From: Klenkia sp. PcliD-1-E
GTDB taxonomy: Bacteria; Actinomycetota; Actinomycetes; Mycobacteriales; Geodermatophilaceae
Length of the DNA: 35,412 nucleotides
NCBI RefSeq assembly: GCF_024124375.1
Contig: NZ_JAMXRZ010000035.1
Location: forward strand, 1 to 35,412
Direction of reading: 5' to 3'
The position numbers and the translations under genes were made by a program. Every line of letters starts with the position of its first letter. Position 1 is the stretch's first letter. A model generated the notes under the pieces. That model saw nothing but the letters and a program-made list of their open reading frames with translations. It did no database searches and was not told the origin of the DNA. Shown here piece after piece: positions 16,983-25,550 of the stretch.

Positions 16983-18039
16983 ACCGACGCCGGGCCTGAC
17001 GATCACGCCGGTCACCGGCCTGCCCGAGTTCCGCCCGGGCGACGACCTGGCCGGTGCCGTGGCGTCAGCGGCGCCCTGGCTGGCCGACGGCGACGTCGTG
17101 GTCGTGACCAGCAAGGTGGTCTCCAAGGTCGAGGGCAACCTGGTCGCCGTGCCGGCGGGTGCCGACCGGGAGGCAGTCCGGCAGCGGGCGATCGACGCCG
17201 AGACCGTGCGGGTGGTGGCCCGCCGCGGCCCGTTGAAGATCGTGGAGACCCGGCACGGCTGGGTCGTGGCCGCGGCCGGGATCGACGCGTCCAACACCGC
17301 CGGCGACACCCTGGTGCTGCTGCCCGAGGACGCCGACGCCTCGGCGCGGCGGCTGCGGGCCGCGCTCCAGGAGCTGCTCGGCGTGACCGTGGCGGTCGTG
17401 GTCAGCGACACCTTCGGCCGCACCTGGCGGGACGGCCTCACCGACGTCGCCGTCGGGTCGGCCGGCATCCCGGCGCTGCTGGACCACCGCGGGGACGTCG
17501 ACGCGCACGGCAACCGGCTGGAGACCACCCAGGTCGCGCTGGTCGACGAGCTGGCCGCGGCGGCCGACCTGGTGAAGGGCAAGCTCGCCGGCGTCCCGGT
17601 CGCCGTGGTCCGCGGCCTGGCGGTCACCCCGCCCGAGGACGACGCCGGCACCCGACCGCTGGTCCGGCTCGGTCCCGGCGACCTGTTCGCACTCGGCACC
17701 CGCGACCTGGTGCCCGCCCGCAGCCCCGCGGCCGCCGTCGTGCCCCGGCCCGGGGCGCTGGAGGCGGTGGCGGCGGCGTTCCGCGTCGCGGTCGCGGCGC
17801 TGCCGGAGTTCCCGGTGGTGTTCTCCTACGGCAGCGAGGAGGACGACGTCGTCGACGTGCACCTCACCGACGCCTCGACCCCGGCCACCGCCCTGGCGTT
17901 GGGCGCACTGCTGGGGGCCGCGCTGGTGCAGCTGCACGCCGAGGGCTGGGCCACCCGGTGGGAGCCGGTCGGCTCCCCAGGCGGGTCGTCGCTGGTCGGC
18001 CGCATCCGGCTGGGTGCGCCGGCCGGTCAGTCCCGGTAG
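16966..18039 (+). CDS. fbiB: F420-0:gamma-glutamate ligase with an atypical short C-terminal region
   Basis: 357 residues. Residues 1-245 are a CofE-type ligase that adds glutamate to F420-0: [39 protein letters not shown] split by motifs, [21 protein letters not shown] and [16 protein letters not shown]. Mycobacterial FbiB has about 450 residues, with a C-terminal FMN nitroreductase-fold domain that reduces dehydro-F420-0. Here only about 99 residues (259-357) follow, without a recognisable nitroreductase core. The start is ATG 16966, overlapping fbiA by 17 bases; GTG 16975 is an alternative. The 3' end overlaps the convergent rmlD end by 13 bases. Confidence 0.9.
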   Translation: MPHVGEPTPGLTITPVTGLPEFRPGDDLAGAVASAAPWLADGDVVVVTSKVVSKVEGNLVAVPAGADREAVRQRAIDAETVRVVARRGPLKIVETRHGWVVAAAGIDASNTAGDTLVLLPEDADASARRLRAALQELLGVTVAVVVSDTFGRTWRDGLTDVAVGSAGIPALLDHRGDVDAHGNRLETTQVALVDELAAAADLVKGKLAGVPVAVVRGLAVTPPEDDAGTRPLVRLGPGDLFALGTRDLVPARSPAAAVVPRPGALEAVAAAFRVAVAALPEFPVVFSYGSEEDDVVDVHLTDASTPATALALGALLGAALVQLHAEGWATRWEPVGSPGGSSLVGRIRLGAPAGQSR

Positions 18040-18905
18040 CCCGAGGCCATCGCCTCGTGCAGGGCCGCCCGCCAGTCCCGGCGGGCGGGCAGACCGGCGT
18101 CGTCCCACGCGCTGCCGTCCAGCACCGAGTAGGCCGGCCGCGGGGCCGGACGGACGAAGGCCGCCGACGTGGTGGGCAGGACCCGGGCGGGGTCCTCACC
18201 GAGCTCGGCGAAGACCGCCCTCGCCAGGCCGAACCAGCTGACCTGGCCAGCGTTCGTGCAATGCAGCATGGGCGGAACTGGCCCCTCGGCCCGGCCCAGC
18301 GCCACCAGCCCGGCGGCGAGGTCGGCCGACCAGGTCGGCGAGCCCACCTGGTCCTCCACCACGGAGACGGTGTCCCGCGACCGCTCCAGGGCGGCCATCG
18401 TGCGCACGAAGTTGCTCCCGTGCCGGCCGTGCACCCACGCGGTGCGCACCACCGCGACGTCCCCACCGGCGCCCGCGACTGCCCGCTCGCCCGCAAGCTT
18501 CGTGCGCCCGTAGGCCGAGCGCGGCGCGGTCGGCGCGTCGACCGGGTAGGGCTCGGTGGCCCTGCCGTCGAAGACGTAGTCGGTGGACACGTGCACCAGC
18601 CGCCCGCGCCCGACGAGCTCCTGAGCCAGCCAGCCAGGGGCGTACCCGTTGACCACCAGCGCGGTCGCCTCGTCGTCCTCCGCGGCGTCCACGGCGGTGT
18701 AGGCCGCGGCGTTGACCACCACCGCACGGTGCGCGCTGACCCCCGCGAGCCAGGAGCGCACCGCGCCGCGCACCGACGCCTCGTCGGTCAGGTCCACCTC
18801 GGCCCGCCCGACGGCGGTGACGTCGTCCCCGGACCCGGCCAACGCGAGCTGCAGGTCGTGGCCGAGCTGGCCGCGCGCGCCGGTGACGAACCAGGCCGTG
18901 CTCAC
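18027..18905 (-). CDS. rmlD: dTDP-4-dehydrorhamnose reductase
   Basis: A 292-residue SDR-extended reductase that makes dTDP-L-rhamnose from dTDP-4-keto-L-rhamnose with NAD(P)H. It shows the nucleotide loop [26 protein letters not shown], the serine/threonine segment [10 protein letters not shown], and the catalytic YGRTK with Tyr and Lys. RTAWVHG and [10 protein letters not shown] are further family motifs. Start GTG 18905 overlaps the rmlB stop (GTGA), so the two are coupled. It ends tail-to-tail over the fbiB end. Confidence 0.94.
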   Translation of the reverse strand: MSTAWFVTGARGQLGHDLQLALAGSGDDVTAVGRAEVDLTDEASVRGAVRSWLAGVSAHRAVVVNAAAYTAVDAAEDDEATALVVNGYAPGWLAQELVGRGRLVHVSTDYVFDGRATEPYPVDAPTAPRSAYGRTKLAGERAVAGAGGDVAVVRTAWVHGRHGSNFVRTMAALERSRDTVSVVEDQVGSPTWSADLAAGLVALGRAEGPVPPMLHCTNAGQVSWFGLARAVFAELGEDPARVLPTTSAAFVRPAPRPAYSVLDGSAWDDAGLPARRDWRAALHEAMASGYRD

Positions 18906-19897
18906 GCGCGGGCGGTGGCCGCCGCGGCCTTCAGCGGTTCCCACCAGGCGCGGTTGTCGCGGAACCACTGCACGGTCAGCGCCAGGCCGTCCTCGAAGGT
19001 CATCCGCGGCGCGTAGCCCAGCCCGGCGGTCTTGGAGTAGTCGACGGAGTAGCGCTTGTCGTGGCCGCCGCCGCGGGGGTCGACGATCTCCTCGACGTAG
19101 GACCAGTCGCGGCCGGTGGCGGCCAGCAGCTGCTCGGTGAGCTCGCGGTTGGACAGCTCGCGGCCTCCGCCGATGTTGTAGTACTCCCCCGGCCCGCCCT
19201 TCTCGACGACCAGCTGGATGCCCCGGCAGTGGTCGTCGACGAACAGCCAGTCGCGCACGTTGGCGCCGACGCCGTAGAGCGGGACCGTCTTGCCGTCGAG
19301 CAGGTTGGTCACGAACAGCGGGATGACCTTCTCAGGGAAGTGGTACGGCCCGTAGTTGTTGCTGCACCGGGTGATGGAGATGTTGAGCCCGTAGGTCTTG
19401 GCGTAGGCGCGGGCGATCAGGTCGCTGCCGGCCTTGGCTGCCGAGTACGGCGAGTTGGGTTCGAGGATGTGGTCCTCGGTCCACGATCCCTCGTCGATCG
19501 AGCCGTAGACCTCGTCGGTGGACACGTGCACGACCCGGCCGACCCCGTGCCGGAGCGAGGCCTCGAAGACCTGCTGGGCGCCGAGGACGTTGGTCAGCAC
19601 GAACCCGGCCGCCCCGGTGATGGAGCGGTCGACGTGGGACTCGGCGGCGAAGTTGACGACGACGTCGTGACCGGGCAGCGCCGCATCCAGGTCGGCGGGC
19701 GAGCAGATGTCACCCTGCACGAAGCGGTACCGGGGGCTGTCGGCGACCGGGGCGAGGTTGGCCAGGTTGCCGGCGTAGGTCAGCTTGTCGAAGACCGTCA
19801 CCTCGGCGTCCTCGTAGCCCGGGTAGCCGCCGGAGAGCATGGTCCGGACGTAGTGGGAGCCGATGAAGCCGGCACCGCCGGTGACGAGGACGCGCAT
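18902..19897 (-). CDS. rmlB: dTDP-glucose 4,6-dehydratase
   Basis: A 331-residue NAD-dependent extended SDR converting dTDP-glucose to dTDP-4-keto-6-deoxyglucose. Visible: GGAGFIGSHYVRTML (residues 7-21), NFAAESHVDRSI, the catalytic HVSTDEVYGSI with Thr, Asp and Glu, YSAAK (Tyr and Lys), and NNYGPYHFPEKVIP with GDVRDWLFVDDH-like NVRDWLFVDDHC. Length is normal. The start ATG 19897 has a TACCGT hexamer seven bases upstream and no ribosome-binding site, suggesting a leaderless transcript. It is the first gene of rmlB-rmlD and diverges from rmlA across 38 bases. Confidence 0.96.
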   Translation of the reverse strand: MRVLVTGGAGFIGSHYVRTMLSGGYPGYEDAEVTVFDKLTYAGNLANLAPVADSPRYRFVQGDICSPADLDAALPGHDVVVNFAAESHVDRSITGAAGFVLTNVLGAQQVFEASLRHGVGRVVHVSTDEVYGSIDEGSWTEDHILEPNSPYSAAKAGSDLIARAYAKTYGLNISITRCSNNYGPYHFPEKVIPLFVTNLLDGKTVPLYGVGANVRDWLFVDDHCRGIQLVVEKGGPGEYYNIGGGRELSNRELTEQLLAATGRDWSYVEEIVDPRGGGHDKRYSVDYSKTAGLGYAPRMTFEDGLALTVQWFRDNRAWWEPLKAAAATARA

Positions 19898-19904
19898 GAG
19901 CAGG

Positions 19905-19910
19905 ACGGTA
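19905..19910 (-). promoter_or_regulatory. Possible -10 element of rmlB (TACCGT)
   Basis: TACCGT on the minus strand followed by seven bases and the rmlB ATG. This is the arrangement of a leaderless promoter. Its -35 would fall near 19928-19934, on the rmlA -10 element. Confidence 0.45.
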
Positions 19911-19922
19911 TCGGGGCGCCCG

Positions 19923-19928
19923 TAGGGT
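19923..19928 (+). promoter_or_regulatory. Possible -10 element of rmlA (TAGGGT)
   Basis: TAGGGT then seven bases and the rmlA ATG, again with no ribosome-binding site. Its -35 would fall near 19899-19905, at the rmlB start and -10 element, so the two promoters interlock. Confidence 0.5.
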
Positions 19929-19935
19929 TTCGGGC

Positions 19936-20796
19936 ATGCGCGGCATCGTCCTGGCCGGTGGCACCGGCAGCCGGCTCTTCCCCATCACGCAGGCGGTCAG
20001 CAAGCAGCTGATGCCGGTCTACGACAAGCCAATGGTCTACTACCCGCTCTCGACGCTGATGATGGCCGGTGTCCGCGAGGTGCTGGTCATCACCACCCCC
20101 GCCGACCAGGCGGCCTTCGAGCACCTGCTCGGCGACGGGTCGCGGCTGGGCATGCGGATCGAGTACGCGGTGCAGCCCCGGCCCGAGGGCCTGGCGCAGG
20201 CGTTCCTCATCGGTGCGGAGTTCATCGGCGACCAGTCGGTGGCCCTGGTGCTGGGCGACAACATCTTCTACGGCGCGGGCCTGGGGACAGCGCTGTCCCG
20301 GCTGCCCGACCCCGACGGCGGGCACGTGTTCGCCTACCACGTGGCCGACCCGGCGGCCTACGGCGTCGTCGAGTTCGACGACGAGGGCCGGGTGACCTCC
20401 ATCGAGGAGAAGCCGGCCGCGCCGAAGAGCTCCTTCGCCGTGCCGGGCTTGTACTTCTACGCCGCCGACGTCGTCGACGTCGCCCGCTCGATCACCCCCA
20501 GCGCGCGCGGCGAGCTGGAGATCACCGCCGTCAACGAGCACTACCTGCGCGAGGGCCGGCTGACCGTCACCGCGCTGGACCGCGGCACCGCGTGGCTGGA
20601 CACCGGCACCTTCGCCTCGCTGCGCCAGGCCACCGAGTTCGTCTCGGTGGTCGAGGAGCGGCAGGGCCTGAAGATCGGCTGCATCGAGGAGGTCGCCTGG
20701 CGCAACGGCTGGCTGGACGACGACGGCCTCCGGCGGGCGGCCGAGCCGCTGGCCAAGAGCGGCTACGGCGACTACCTGATGGGGCTGCTGGCGTGA
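19936..20796 (+). CDS. rmlA: Glucose-1-phosphate thymidylyltransferase
   Basis: 286 residues, the standard size. It makes dTDP-glucose from dTTP and glucose-1-phosphate, the first step to dTDP-L-rhamnose. Key motifs: nucleotide loop [13 protein letters not shown] (residues 6-18), [29 protein letters not shown] (catalytic Asp), and EEKPAAPKS, and DTGTFASL. Start ATG 19936 is strictly consistent with the conserved N-terminus MRGIVLAGG. The stop overlaps the rmlC GTG start. Confidence 0.97.
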   Translation: MRGIVLAGGTGSRLFPITQAVSKQLMPVYDKPMVYYPLSTLMMAGVREVLVITTPADQAAFEHLLGDGSRLGMRIEYAVQPRPEGLAQAFLIGAEFIGDQSVALVLGDNIFYGAGLGTALSRLPDPDGGHVFAYHVADPAAYGVVEFDDEGRVTSIEEKPAAPKSSFAVPGLYFYAADVVDVARSITPSARGELEITAVNEHYLREGRLTVTALDRGTAWLDTGTFASLRQATEFVSVVEERQGLKIGCIEEVAWRNGWLDDDGLRRAAEPLAKSGYGDYLMGLLA

Positions 20797-21404
20797 ACGT
20801 CCGCGAGCTAGCCGTGCCCGACTCCTACGTGCTGGACCTGGTTCCGCACGGCGACAACCGGGGCCGGTTCACCGAGTGGTACCGGGCCGACGTGCTCACC
20901 GAGGCGGTCGGCCACCCGCTGACCCTGGCCCAGGCCAACCACTCGGTGTCCGCCCGCGGCGTGCTGCGCGGCGTGCACTTCGCTCTGGTGCCCCCGGGGC
21001 AGGCGAAGTACGTCTACTGCCCCGCCGGCCGGGTGCTGGACGTCGTGGTCGACGTCCGCATCGGGTCACCGACGTTCGGCACCGCGGACGCCGTGGAGTT
21101 GGACAGCGAGCACCCCCGCGCGGTCTACCTGGCCGAGGGCCTCGGCCACGCGTTCGTGGCGCTGGAAGACCGGACGTCGGTCACCTACCTGGTCTCCACC
21201 GGCTACTCCCCCGGGCGGGAGTTCGGCGTGCACCCGATGGACCCCGACCTCGCGCTCCCCTGGCCCGCCGACGTCGAGTTCGAGCTGTCGGCCAAGGACA
21301 CCGCCGCCCCCACGCTGGCACAGGCACGGGACCGGGGCCTGCTGCCGACGATGGAGCAGTGCACCGCCCGGTACGAGGAGCTTCGCGCTCAGAACCGCCG
21401 GTAG
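20793..21404 (+). CDS. rmlC: dTDP-4-dehydrorhamnose 3,5-epimerase
   Basis: 203 residues, cupin fold. It epimerises carbons 3 and 5 of the 4-keto sugar, between RmlB and RmlD. Family motifs: [28 protein letters not shown] (catalytic His and neighbouring Arg), [18 protein letters not shown], and [14 protein letters not shown] with the second histidine. The start is GTG 20793, overlapping the rmlA stop by four bases. Its 3' end overlaps the convergent DNA glycosylase gene by 16 bases. Confidence 0.95.
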   Translation: MNVRELAVPDSYVLDLVPHGDNRGRFTEWYRADVLTEAVGHPLTLAQANHSVSARGVLRGVHFALVPPGQAKYVYCPAGRVLDVVVDVRIGSPTFGTADAVELDSEHPRAVYLAEGLGHAFVALEDRTSVTYLVSTGYSPGREFGVHPMDPDLALPWPADVEFELSAKDTAAPTLAQARDRGLLPTMEQCTARYEELRAQNRR

Positions 21405-22315
21405 TCGGTCGGGGACATCCGCGGGCCCCGCTTCGGCGGGCGGGACCCCCCGACCTCCAGCAGCCGGACAACGCGCTGCCGGTGGCCGCGGAAGGGCTCC
21501 AGCAGCTCCAGCATCCCGGCGTCGTCGGTCTTCCGGCCCGCGAGCGACCAGCCCACCAGGTTCTTCAGGTGGTAATCGCCGACGCTGACCTGGTCGGGGC
21601 AGCCGATCGCCCGCTGCGCCACCTCGGCCGCCGTCCACACCCCGATGCCGGGGACCGAGCGCAGCCGACGACGCAGGCCCTCGCAGTCGGTGTGGTCGTC
21701 GCACTCCAGCCGACCGGCCACCGAGGCCACGGCCAGCAGCGCGCGGCGCCGGGCGCCGTCCAGGCCGCAGCGGTGCCACTCCCAGTCGGTCACCGCCCGG
21801 ACCCGTTTGGCCGACGGCGCCACCCGCATCCCGGCCGGCGCCGGCCCCGGCGCGGGGTCGCCGGCCAGCCGGCACAGCTGCACCCAGGTGCGGTGCGCCT
21901 CGATGCCGGTCACCTTCTGCTCCAGGACGGCGGGGACGAGGGCGTCCCAGACCCGGCCGGTGCCGCCGATCCGCAGCCACGGGGAGGCCCGGTGCAGCCG
22001 CTCGACCAGCGGGTGCCGGTCGGCCGGGAAGTCCTCGGGCCGGTCGTCGGCGCCCAGCCACCGCGGGACCGCCTCCAGCGCCCACGCCGCACCCGGGCCC
22101 CAGGCCTGCGCCCGCACCAGCCCCGCCCGGGCGGTCAGCCGGACGGTGGCCGCGCCGTCGGGGGTGGTGGTGGTGCGCCAGGCCGCGCCGTCGTCGGCGT
22201 ACTGCAGCGTGGGGTCGCTGTGCCCGTGCCGGTGCGGTGACAACGCGCGGCGCACGTCCAGCGGCCAGTCGGCCTGCCAGGTCCGCTCCCGGGGCAGGAC
22301 GGTCGCGGCGGTCAC
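21389..22315 (-). CDS. DNA-3-methyladenine glycosylase II family protein (AlkA-like)
   Basis: 308 residues. An N-terminal AlkA-N-type region is followed by the helix-hairpin-helix/GPD core: LEQKVTGIEAHRTW, then the hairpin LRSVPGIGVWTAAEVAQRA, and the catalytic aspartate in QVSVGDYHLKN. It would remove alkylated purines from DNA in base-excision repair. It has no link to the sugar genes around it. The start is GTG 22315, 19 bases behind the manC stop on the same strand. AlkA rather than another HhH-GPD enzyme is supported by the lack of a 4Fe-4S cysteine motif. Confidence 0.88.
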   Translation of the reverse strand: MTAATVLPRERTWQADWPLDVRRALSPHRHGHSDPTLQYADDGAAWRTTTTPDGAATVRLTARAGLVRAQAWGPGAAWALEAVPRWLGADDRPEDFPADRHPLVERLHRASPWLRIGGTGRVWDALVPAVLEQKVTGIEAHRTWVQLCRLAGDPAPGPAPAGMRVAPSAKRVRAVTDWEWHRCGLDGARRRALLAVASVAGRLECDDHTDCEGLRRRLRSVPGIGVWTAAEVAQRAIGCPDQVSVGDYHLKNLVGWSLAGRKTDDAGMLELLEPFRGHRQRVVRLLEVGGSRPPKRGPRMSPTDYRRF

Positions 22316-22334
22316 GGACCCGAGGGTAGGCGTC

Positions 22335-23426
22335 TCAGGCGTACCGGCCGGGGAAGCGTTCCTCGGCGGCGGCGAGCAGCTGCTTGACCCGCTCGGCGTC
22401 CCCGACCGGGCACACCATGGTCACGTCGGCGGTGTGCACCACGACGCTGTCCCGGACGCCGACGAGGGCGACCAGGTGGTCGGGGTCGTCGGAGAGCACG
22501 ACGTTGCCGCTGCTGTCCAGGGCGACGACCGGGCCGCGGACGGCGTTGCCTGCGTCGTCGGTGTCCAGGGTGTGCGCCAGGGCGGGCCAGGAGCCGACGT
22601 CGAGCCAGTCGACGTCCAGGTCGACCACGAGCACCCGGCCGGGCTCGGTGGCCGCGGGCTCGAGCACCGCGTAGTCGACGCTGATCTTCGGCAGGGTCGG
22701 GAAGACCTCCTGCAGAGCAGCCTGCCGGTCGTCGGCGGCCACGATCCGGGCCAGCCCGTCGGCGGACTCCGGCAGGTGGTCGCGCAGCGCGTCCAGCACG
22801 GTCTGCGCCCGCCAGACGAACATGCCGGAGTTCCAGAGGTACTCCCCGGAGTCCAGGTAGCCCTGGGCCGTCGCGAGGTCCGGCTTCTCCCGGAAGGAGG
22901 CCGCCTCGGCCGCGCCGGCGACCTCGGTGGGCGCGCCCTTCTGCACGTAGCCGAAGCCGGTGGCCGGCGAGGTGGGCGTGATGCCGAGGGTGACCAGCGA
23001 CCGCGGCCGGACGGCGAGGCAGTCGTAGGCGGTGCGCAGCGCGTCGGCGAACCGCTCGACGGGCCGGATGACGTGGTCGGCCGACACGACGGCGAGCTCG
23101 GCGTCGGGGTCGGCATCGGCGACGAGGGCGGCCGCCAGGCCCACCGCGTTGGCGGTATCGCGGGCCACCGGCTCCAGGATCAGCCGGTCGGCACCGAGCT
23201 CGGGCAGCGCGGCCCGGACCATGTCGCCGTAGCGGGCGGCCGTGCACACCCAGATCTGCTCGGTCGGCAGCACGGCCTGCAGCCGGGTGAACGCCTCGGC
23301 GAGCAGGCTGTGCGCACCGCCGCCCTCCTCGGCCACCACGTCGAGGAGCTGCTTGGGCCGGGCGGACCGGGAGAGCGGCCACAGCCGCGTCCCGGAGCCG
23401 CCGGCCATGATCACTGCGTGCCGCAC
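22335..23426 (-). CDS. manC: Mannose-1-phosphate guanylyltransferase
   Basis: 363 residues, short form without a C-terminal isomerase cupin. It makes GDP-mannose from GTP and mannose-1-phosphate. Motifs: MAGGSGTRLWPLSRSARPKQLL (first 20 given in the usual pyrophosphorylase loop), ILEPVARDTANAVGLAA, VSADHVIRP (metal-binding Asp), FREKPD (substrate lysine), WNSGMFVWRA and WLDVGSWPAL. The start GTG 23426 fits the conserved N-terminus RHAVIMAGG. It lies 13 bases behind the rhamnosyltransferase gene. It completes the manA-manB-manC route. Confidence 0.94.
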   Translation of the reverse strand: MRHAVIMAGGSGTRLWPLSRSARPKQLLDVVAEEGGGAHSLLAEAFTRLQAVLPTEQIWVCTAARYGDMVRAALPELGADRLILEPVARDTANAVGLAAALVADADPDAELAVVSADHVIRPVERFADALRTAYDCLAVRPRSLVTLGITPTSPATGFGYVQKGAPTEVAGAAEAASFREKPDLATAQGYLDSGEYLWNSGMFVWRAQTVLDALRDHLPESADGLARIVAADDRQAALQEVFPTLPKISVDYAVLEPAATEPGRVLVVDLDVDWLDVGSWPALAHTLDTDDAGNAVRGPVVALDSSGNVVLSDDPDHLVALVGVRDSVVVHTADVTMVCPVGDAERVKQLLAAAEERFPGRYA

Positions 23427-23439
23427 GGGGAGCCTCTCG

Positions 23440-24333
23440 TCAGGGGGTGGGGGGGTCGAGCTGCTGCTGGGGGGCCGCGCCGGCGCCGACCCGGCCGCTC
23501 ACGTAGGAGACCAGCATCCGGGCGCCGAGCCCCGCGCGGAGCGCCGCCCGCAGGGGTGCGTGCCGACGGCGCGGGTACTGGCCGGCCAGGTAGCGCAGCG
23601 CGCTGGTGTGGTGCACCCGCTGCATGCGGTGCGGCTGCCTGCGGGTGGCGTGCCCGCCCTCGTGGGTGACCGTCGCGGTCGGGGCGTAGACGCTCAGGTA
23701 CCCGGCCCGGCCCAGGCGCTCGCCGAGGTCGACGTCCTCGAAGTACATGAAGTAGCCGGGGTCGTAGCCGCCGACGGCGTGGAAGGCCTCCAGGTCGACC
23801 AGGAAGCAGGACCCGGACAGCCAGCCGGCCGGGCGCTCCCGCGGGGCCTCGCGCTCGCGGCGGTAGCGGGCGGTCCAGGGGTTGGCCGGCCAGACCCACC
23901 CGAACACGGCGTGGCCGGTCCCCGTGGACAGCGACGGCAGGTCCCGGGCCGAGGGGTAGAGGTCGCCCTCGGGCGTGGCGATGGCCGGCCCGACCACCGC
24001 CGCGCGCGGCCAGCGCGCCGCGGCCGCGAGGAGCTCGTCGACCGATCCGGGGTCGAGCACCACGTCGGGGTTGGCGACCAGCGCCCAGCCCGACCGGACG
24101 TCGGCGAGGCCGGCGTTGACGGCCGCCCCGTAGCCGATGTTGCCCCCGGTCGGGAGCACCCGGACGTCGTCGCGCCGCGCTGCCTGCGCCTCGGGCGCAC
24201 CGTCGGTCGACCCGTTGTCGGCCAGCACCACGTCGAGGGCGAGCCGGGTCGCCGTGCGCAGGCTGTCCAGGAACGGCCCCAGGGACTCCCCGGGCGAGTA
24301 GGTCACCGCCACGACCCGCAGCGTCCCGCTCAC
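23440..24333 (-). CDS. wbbL: GT2 rhamnosyltransferase, WbbL-like
   Basis: 297 residues, close to the roughly 300 of mycobacterial WbbL. A GT-A fold with VVAVTYSPGESLGPFL at the start, LADNGSTDGAPEA, GGNIGYGAAVNAG, and the metal-binding NPDVVLDP (DxD-like). GWLSGSCFLVDLEAF and YFMYFEDVDLGERL are typical of the acceptor and catalytic-base region. WbbL adds rhamnose from dTDP-rhamnose to GlcNAc-PP-decaprenol. This acceptor is inferred from similarity and from neighbours manC and rml genes (as in Rv3264c-Rv3266c). Start GTG 24333 overlaps the upstream glycosyltransferase stop (GTGA). Confidence 0.87.
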   Translation of the reverse strand: MSGTLRVVAVTYSPGESLGPFLDSLRTATRLALDVVLADNGSTDGAPEAQAARRDDVRVLPTGGNIGYGAAVNAGLADVRSGWALVANPDVVLDPGSVDELLAAAARWPRAAVVGPAIATPEGDLYPSARDLPSLSTGTGHAVFGWVWPANPWTARYRREREAPRERPAGWLSGSCFLVDLEAFHAVGGYDPGYFMYFEDVDLGERLGRAGYLSVYAPTATVTHEGGHATRRQPHRMQRVHHTSALRYLAGQYPRRRHAPLRAALRAGLGARMLVSYVSGRVGAGAAPQQQLDPPTP

Positions 24334-25478
24334 GTGCGCCTCCTCCGCCACCACGGGCCGGTGCCGGCGGCGGCCCGGAATGCCTCCAGGTGCCGGTCGG
24401 CCGCGCGGGCCCAGGTGAACCCGGCCGCCCGCTCGCGCGCCGCCCGGCCGAGCTCGGCGCGGCGCTCGTCGTCGTCGAGCAGCCCGCGCAGCGCGGCCGC
24501 GATCGACGTGTCCTCGACACCGGAGTAGGCCACCGCGTCGCCGCCCACCTCCGGCAGCGCGAGGCGGTCGGTGGTCAGCACCGCCGCCCCGCAGGCCATC
24601 GCCTCCAGCACCGGCAGCCCGAACCCCTCGCCCAGGCTGGGGTAGGCGACGACCTGGGCACCGCCCAGCAGGGCCGGCAGGTCGGCCAGCGGCAGGTAGC
24701 CCGGGCGCACCACGGTGAGGTCCGCGGGGACCGCTGCCACGGCGCTGTCGACCTGGTCGTCCCACCCCTGGCCGCCGGCCAGCACGAGCGCCGGCGCGTC
24801 CGGGCGGTCGGCCACGGCGCGGGCCCACCCGCGGACCAGGGCGGGGACGTTCTTGCGCGGCTCGATGGTGCCCAGGAAGGCCACCCAGGGCCGGCCGGCG
24901 AGCCCCAGCGCCTGCGCCACCCGCTCCGCGTCCGCGGTGGCGGGCGGGCGGAACAGGGCGGTGTCCACGCCGTGGTGGGCCACCGTCGTCCGGTCCGGAC
25001 GGACCCCGGCCTCGCGGGCCACCTCGGCCCCCGTCGCCGCCGACGGCACGACCAGGTGCGCCGCCAGCCGTCCCGAGACGCGGGTCCAGGCGCGGAAGAA
25101 GCGCGCCTTGACCGGGGAGTGCAGGTGGGGGTCGGTGAAGAACGTCGCGTCGTGCAGGGTCACCACGACGGGGACCGGCGCGAGCAGCGGCATCGTGTAG
25201 TGCGGGCTGAGCAGCACGTCGGGCCGCCGGCGCATGGCCAGCAGCGGCAGGCCGACCTGCTCCCAGACCAGCCGGGCCGCCGGGCGGCCGGCCCACCCGG
25301 CCACGGGCAGGACGCGCGCCCCGGTCGCGGCGGCCAGGTCACGGTCGCGGTCCTGCACGACGACCTCGATCTCGACCCCCGGGCGGACGAGGTCCGGGAG
25401 GAGCGCGTCGAGGTAGCGGCCCACGCCCCCGCGGTCGGCCGGGACGGCGGTGGCGTCGACGAGCACCCGGAGGGTCAC
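24330..25478 (-). CDS. Glycosyltransferase, GT4 family (A)
   Basis: 382 residues, GT-B fold. N-terminal VLVDATAVPADRGGVGRYLDAL (first segment is the acceptor-side glycine-rich loop), then LHDATFFTDP. The donor-binding half starts near residue 205 with FLGTIEPRKNVPALV and ends in the E-x7-E motif SLGEGFGLPVLEAMACG. Such proteins often add mannose from GDP-mannose or rhamnose; donor not determined. The start GTG 25478 has a TAGGGT 20 bases upstream. The gene overlaps wbbL, so it is the first gene of GT4-wbbL-manC, possibly with the glycosylase gene behind. It diverges from 25551. Confidence 0.88.
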   Translation of the reverse strand: MTLRVLVDATAVPADRGGVGRYLDALLPDLVRPGVEIEVVVQDRDRDLAAATGARVLPVAGWAGRPAARLVWEQVGLPLLAMRRRPDVLLSPHYTMPLLAPVPVVVTLHDATFFTDPHLHSPVKARFFRAWTRVSGRLAAHLVVPSAATGAEVAREAGVRPDRTTVAHHGVDTALFRPPATADAERVAQALGLAGRPWVAFLGTIEPRKNVPALVRGWARAVADRPDAPALVLAGGQGWDDQVDSAVAAVPADLTVVRPGYLPLADLPALLGGAQVVAYPSLGEGFGLPVLEAMACGAAVLTTDRLALPEVGGDAVAYSGVEDTSIAAALRGLLDDDERRAELGRAARERAAGFTWARAADRHLEAFRAAAGTGPWWRRRRT

Positions 25479-25498
25479 GCGCGGCTCACCACCCGGCC

Positions 25499-25504
25499 AC
25501 CCTA
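25499..25504 (-). promoter_or_regulatory. Possible -10 element (TAGGGT) for glycosyltransferase A
   Basis: TAGGGT on the minus strand, 20 bases before the GTG at 25478. This leaves a leader of about 14 bases. Same hexamer as before manB and rmlA. Confidence 0.42.
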
Positions 25505-25538
25505 CGGCGCGCGGCGCCGGTGACCGGCACCCGGCGGC

Positions 25539-25544
25539 TAGGTT
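25539..25544 (+). promoter_or_regulatory. Possible -10 element (TAGGTT) for glycosyltransferase B
   Basis: TAGGTT, exactly six bases, then the GTG start at 25551. This suggests leaderless transcription and supports that start codon. Confidence 0.5.
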
Positions 25545-25550
25545 CGACCC

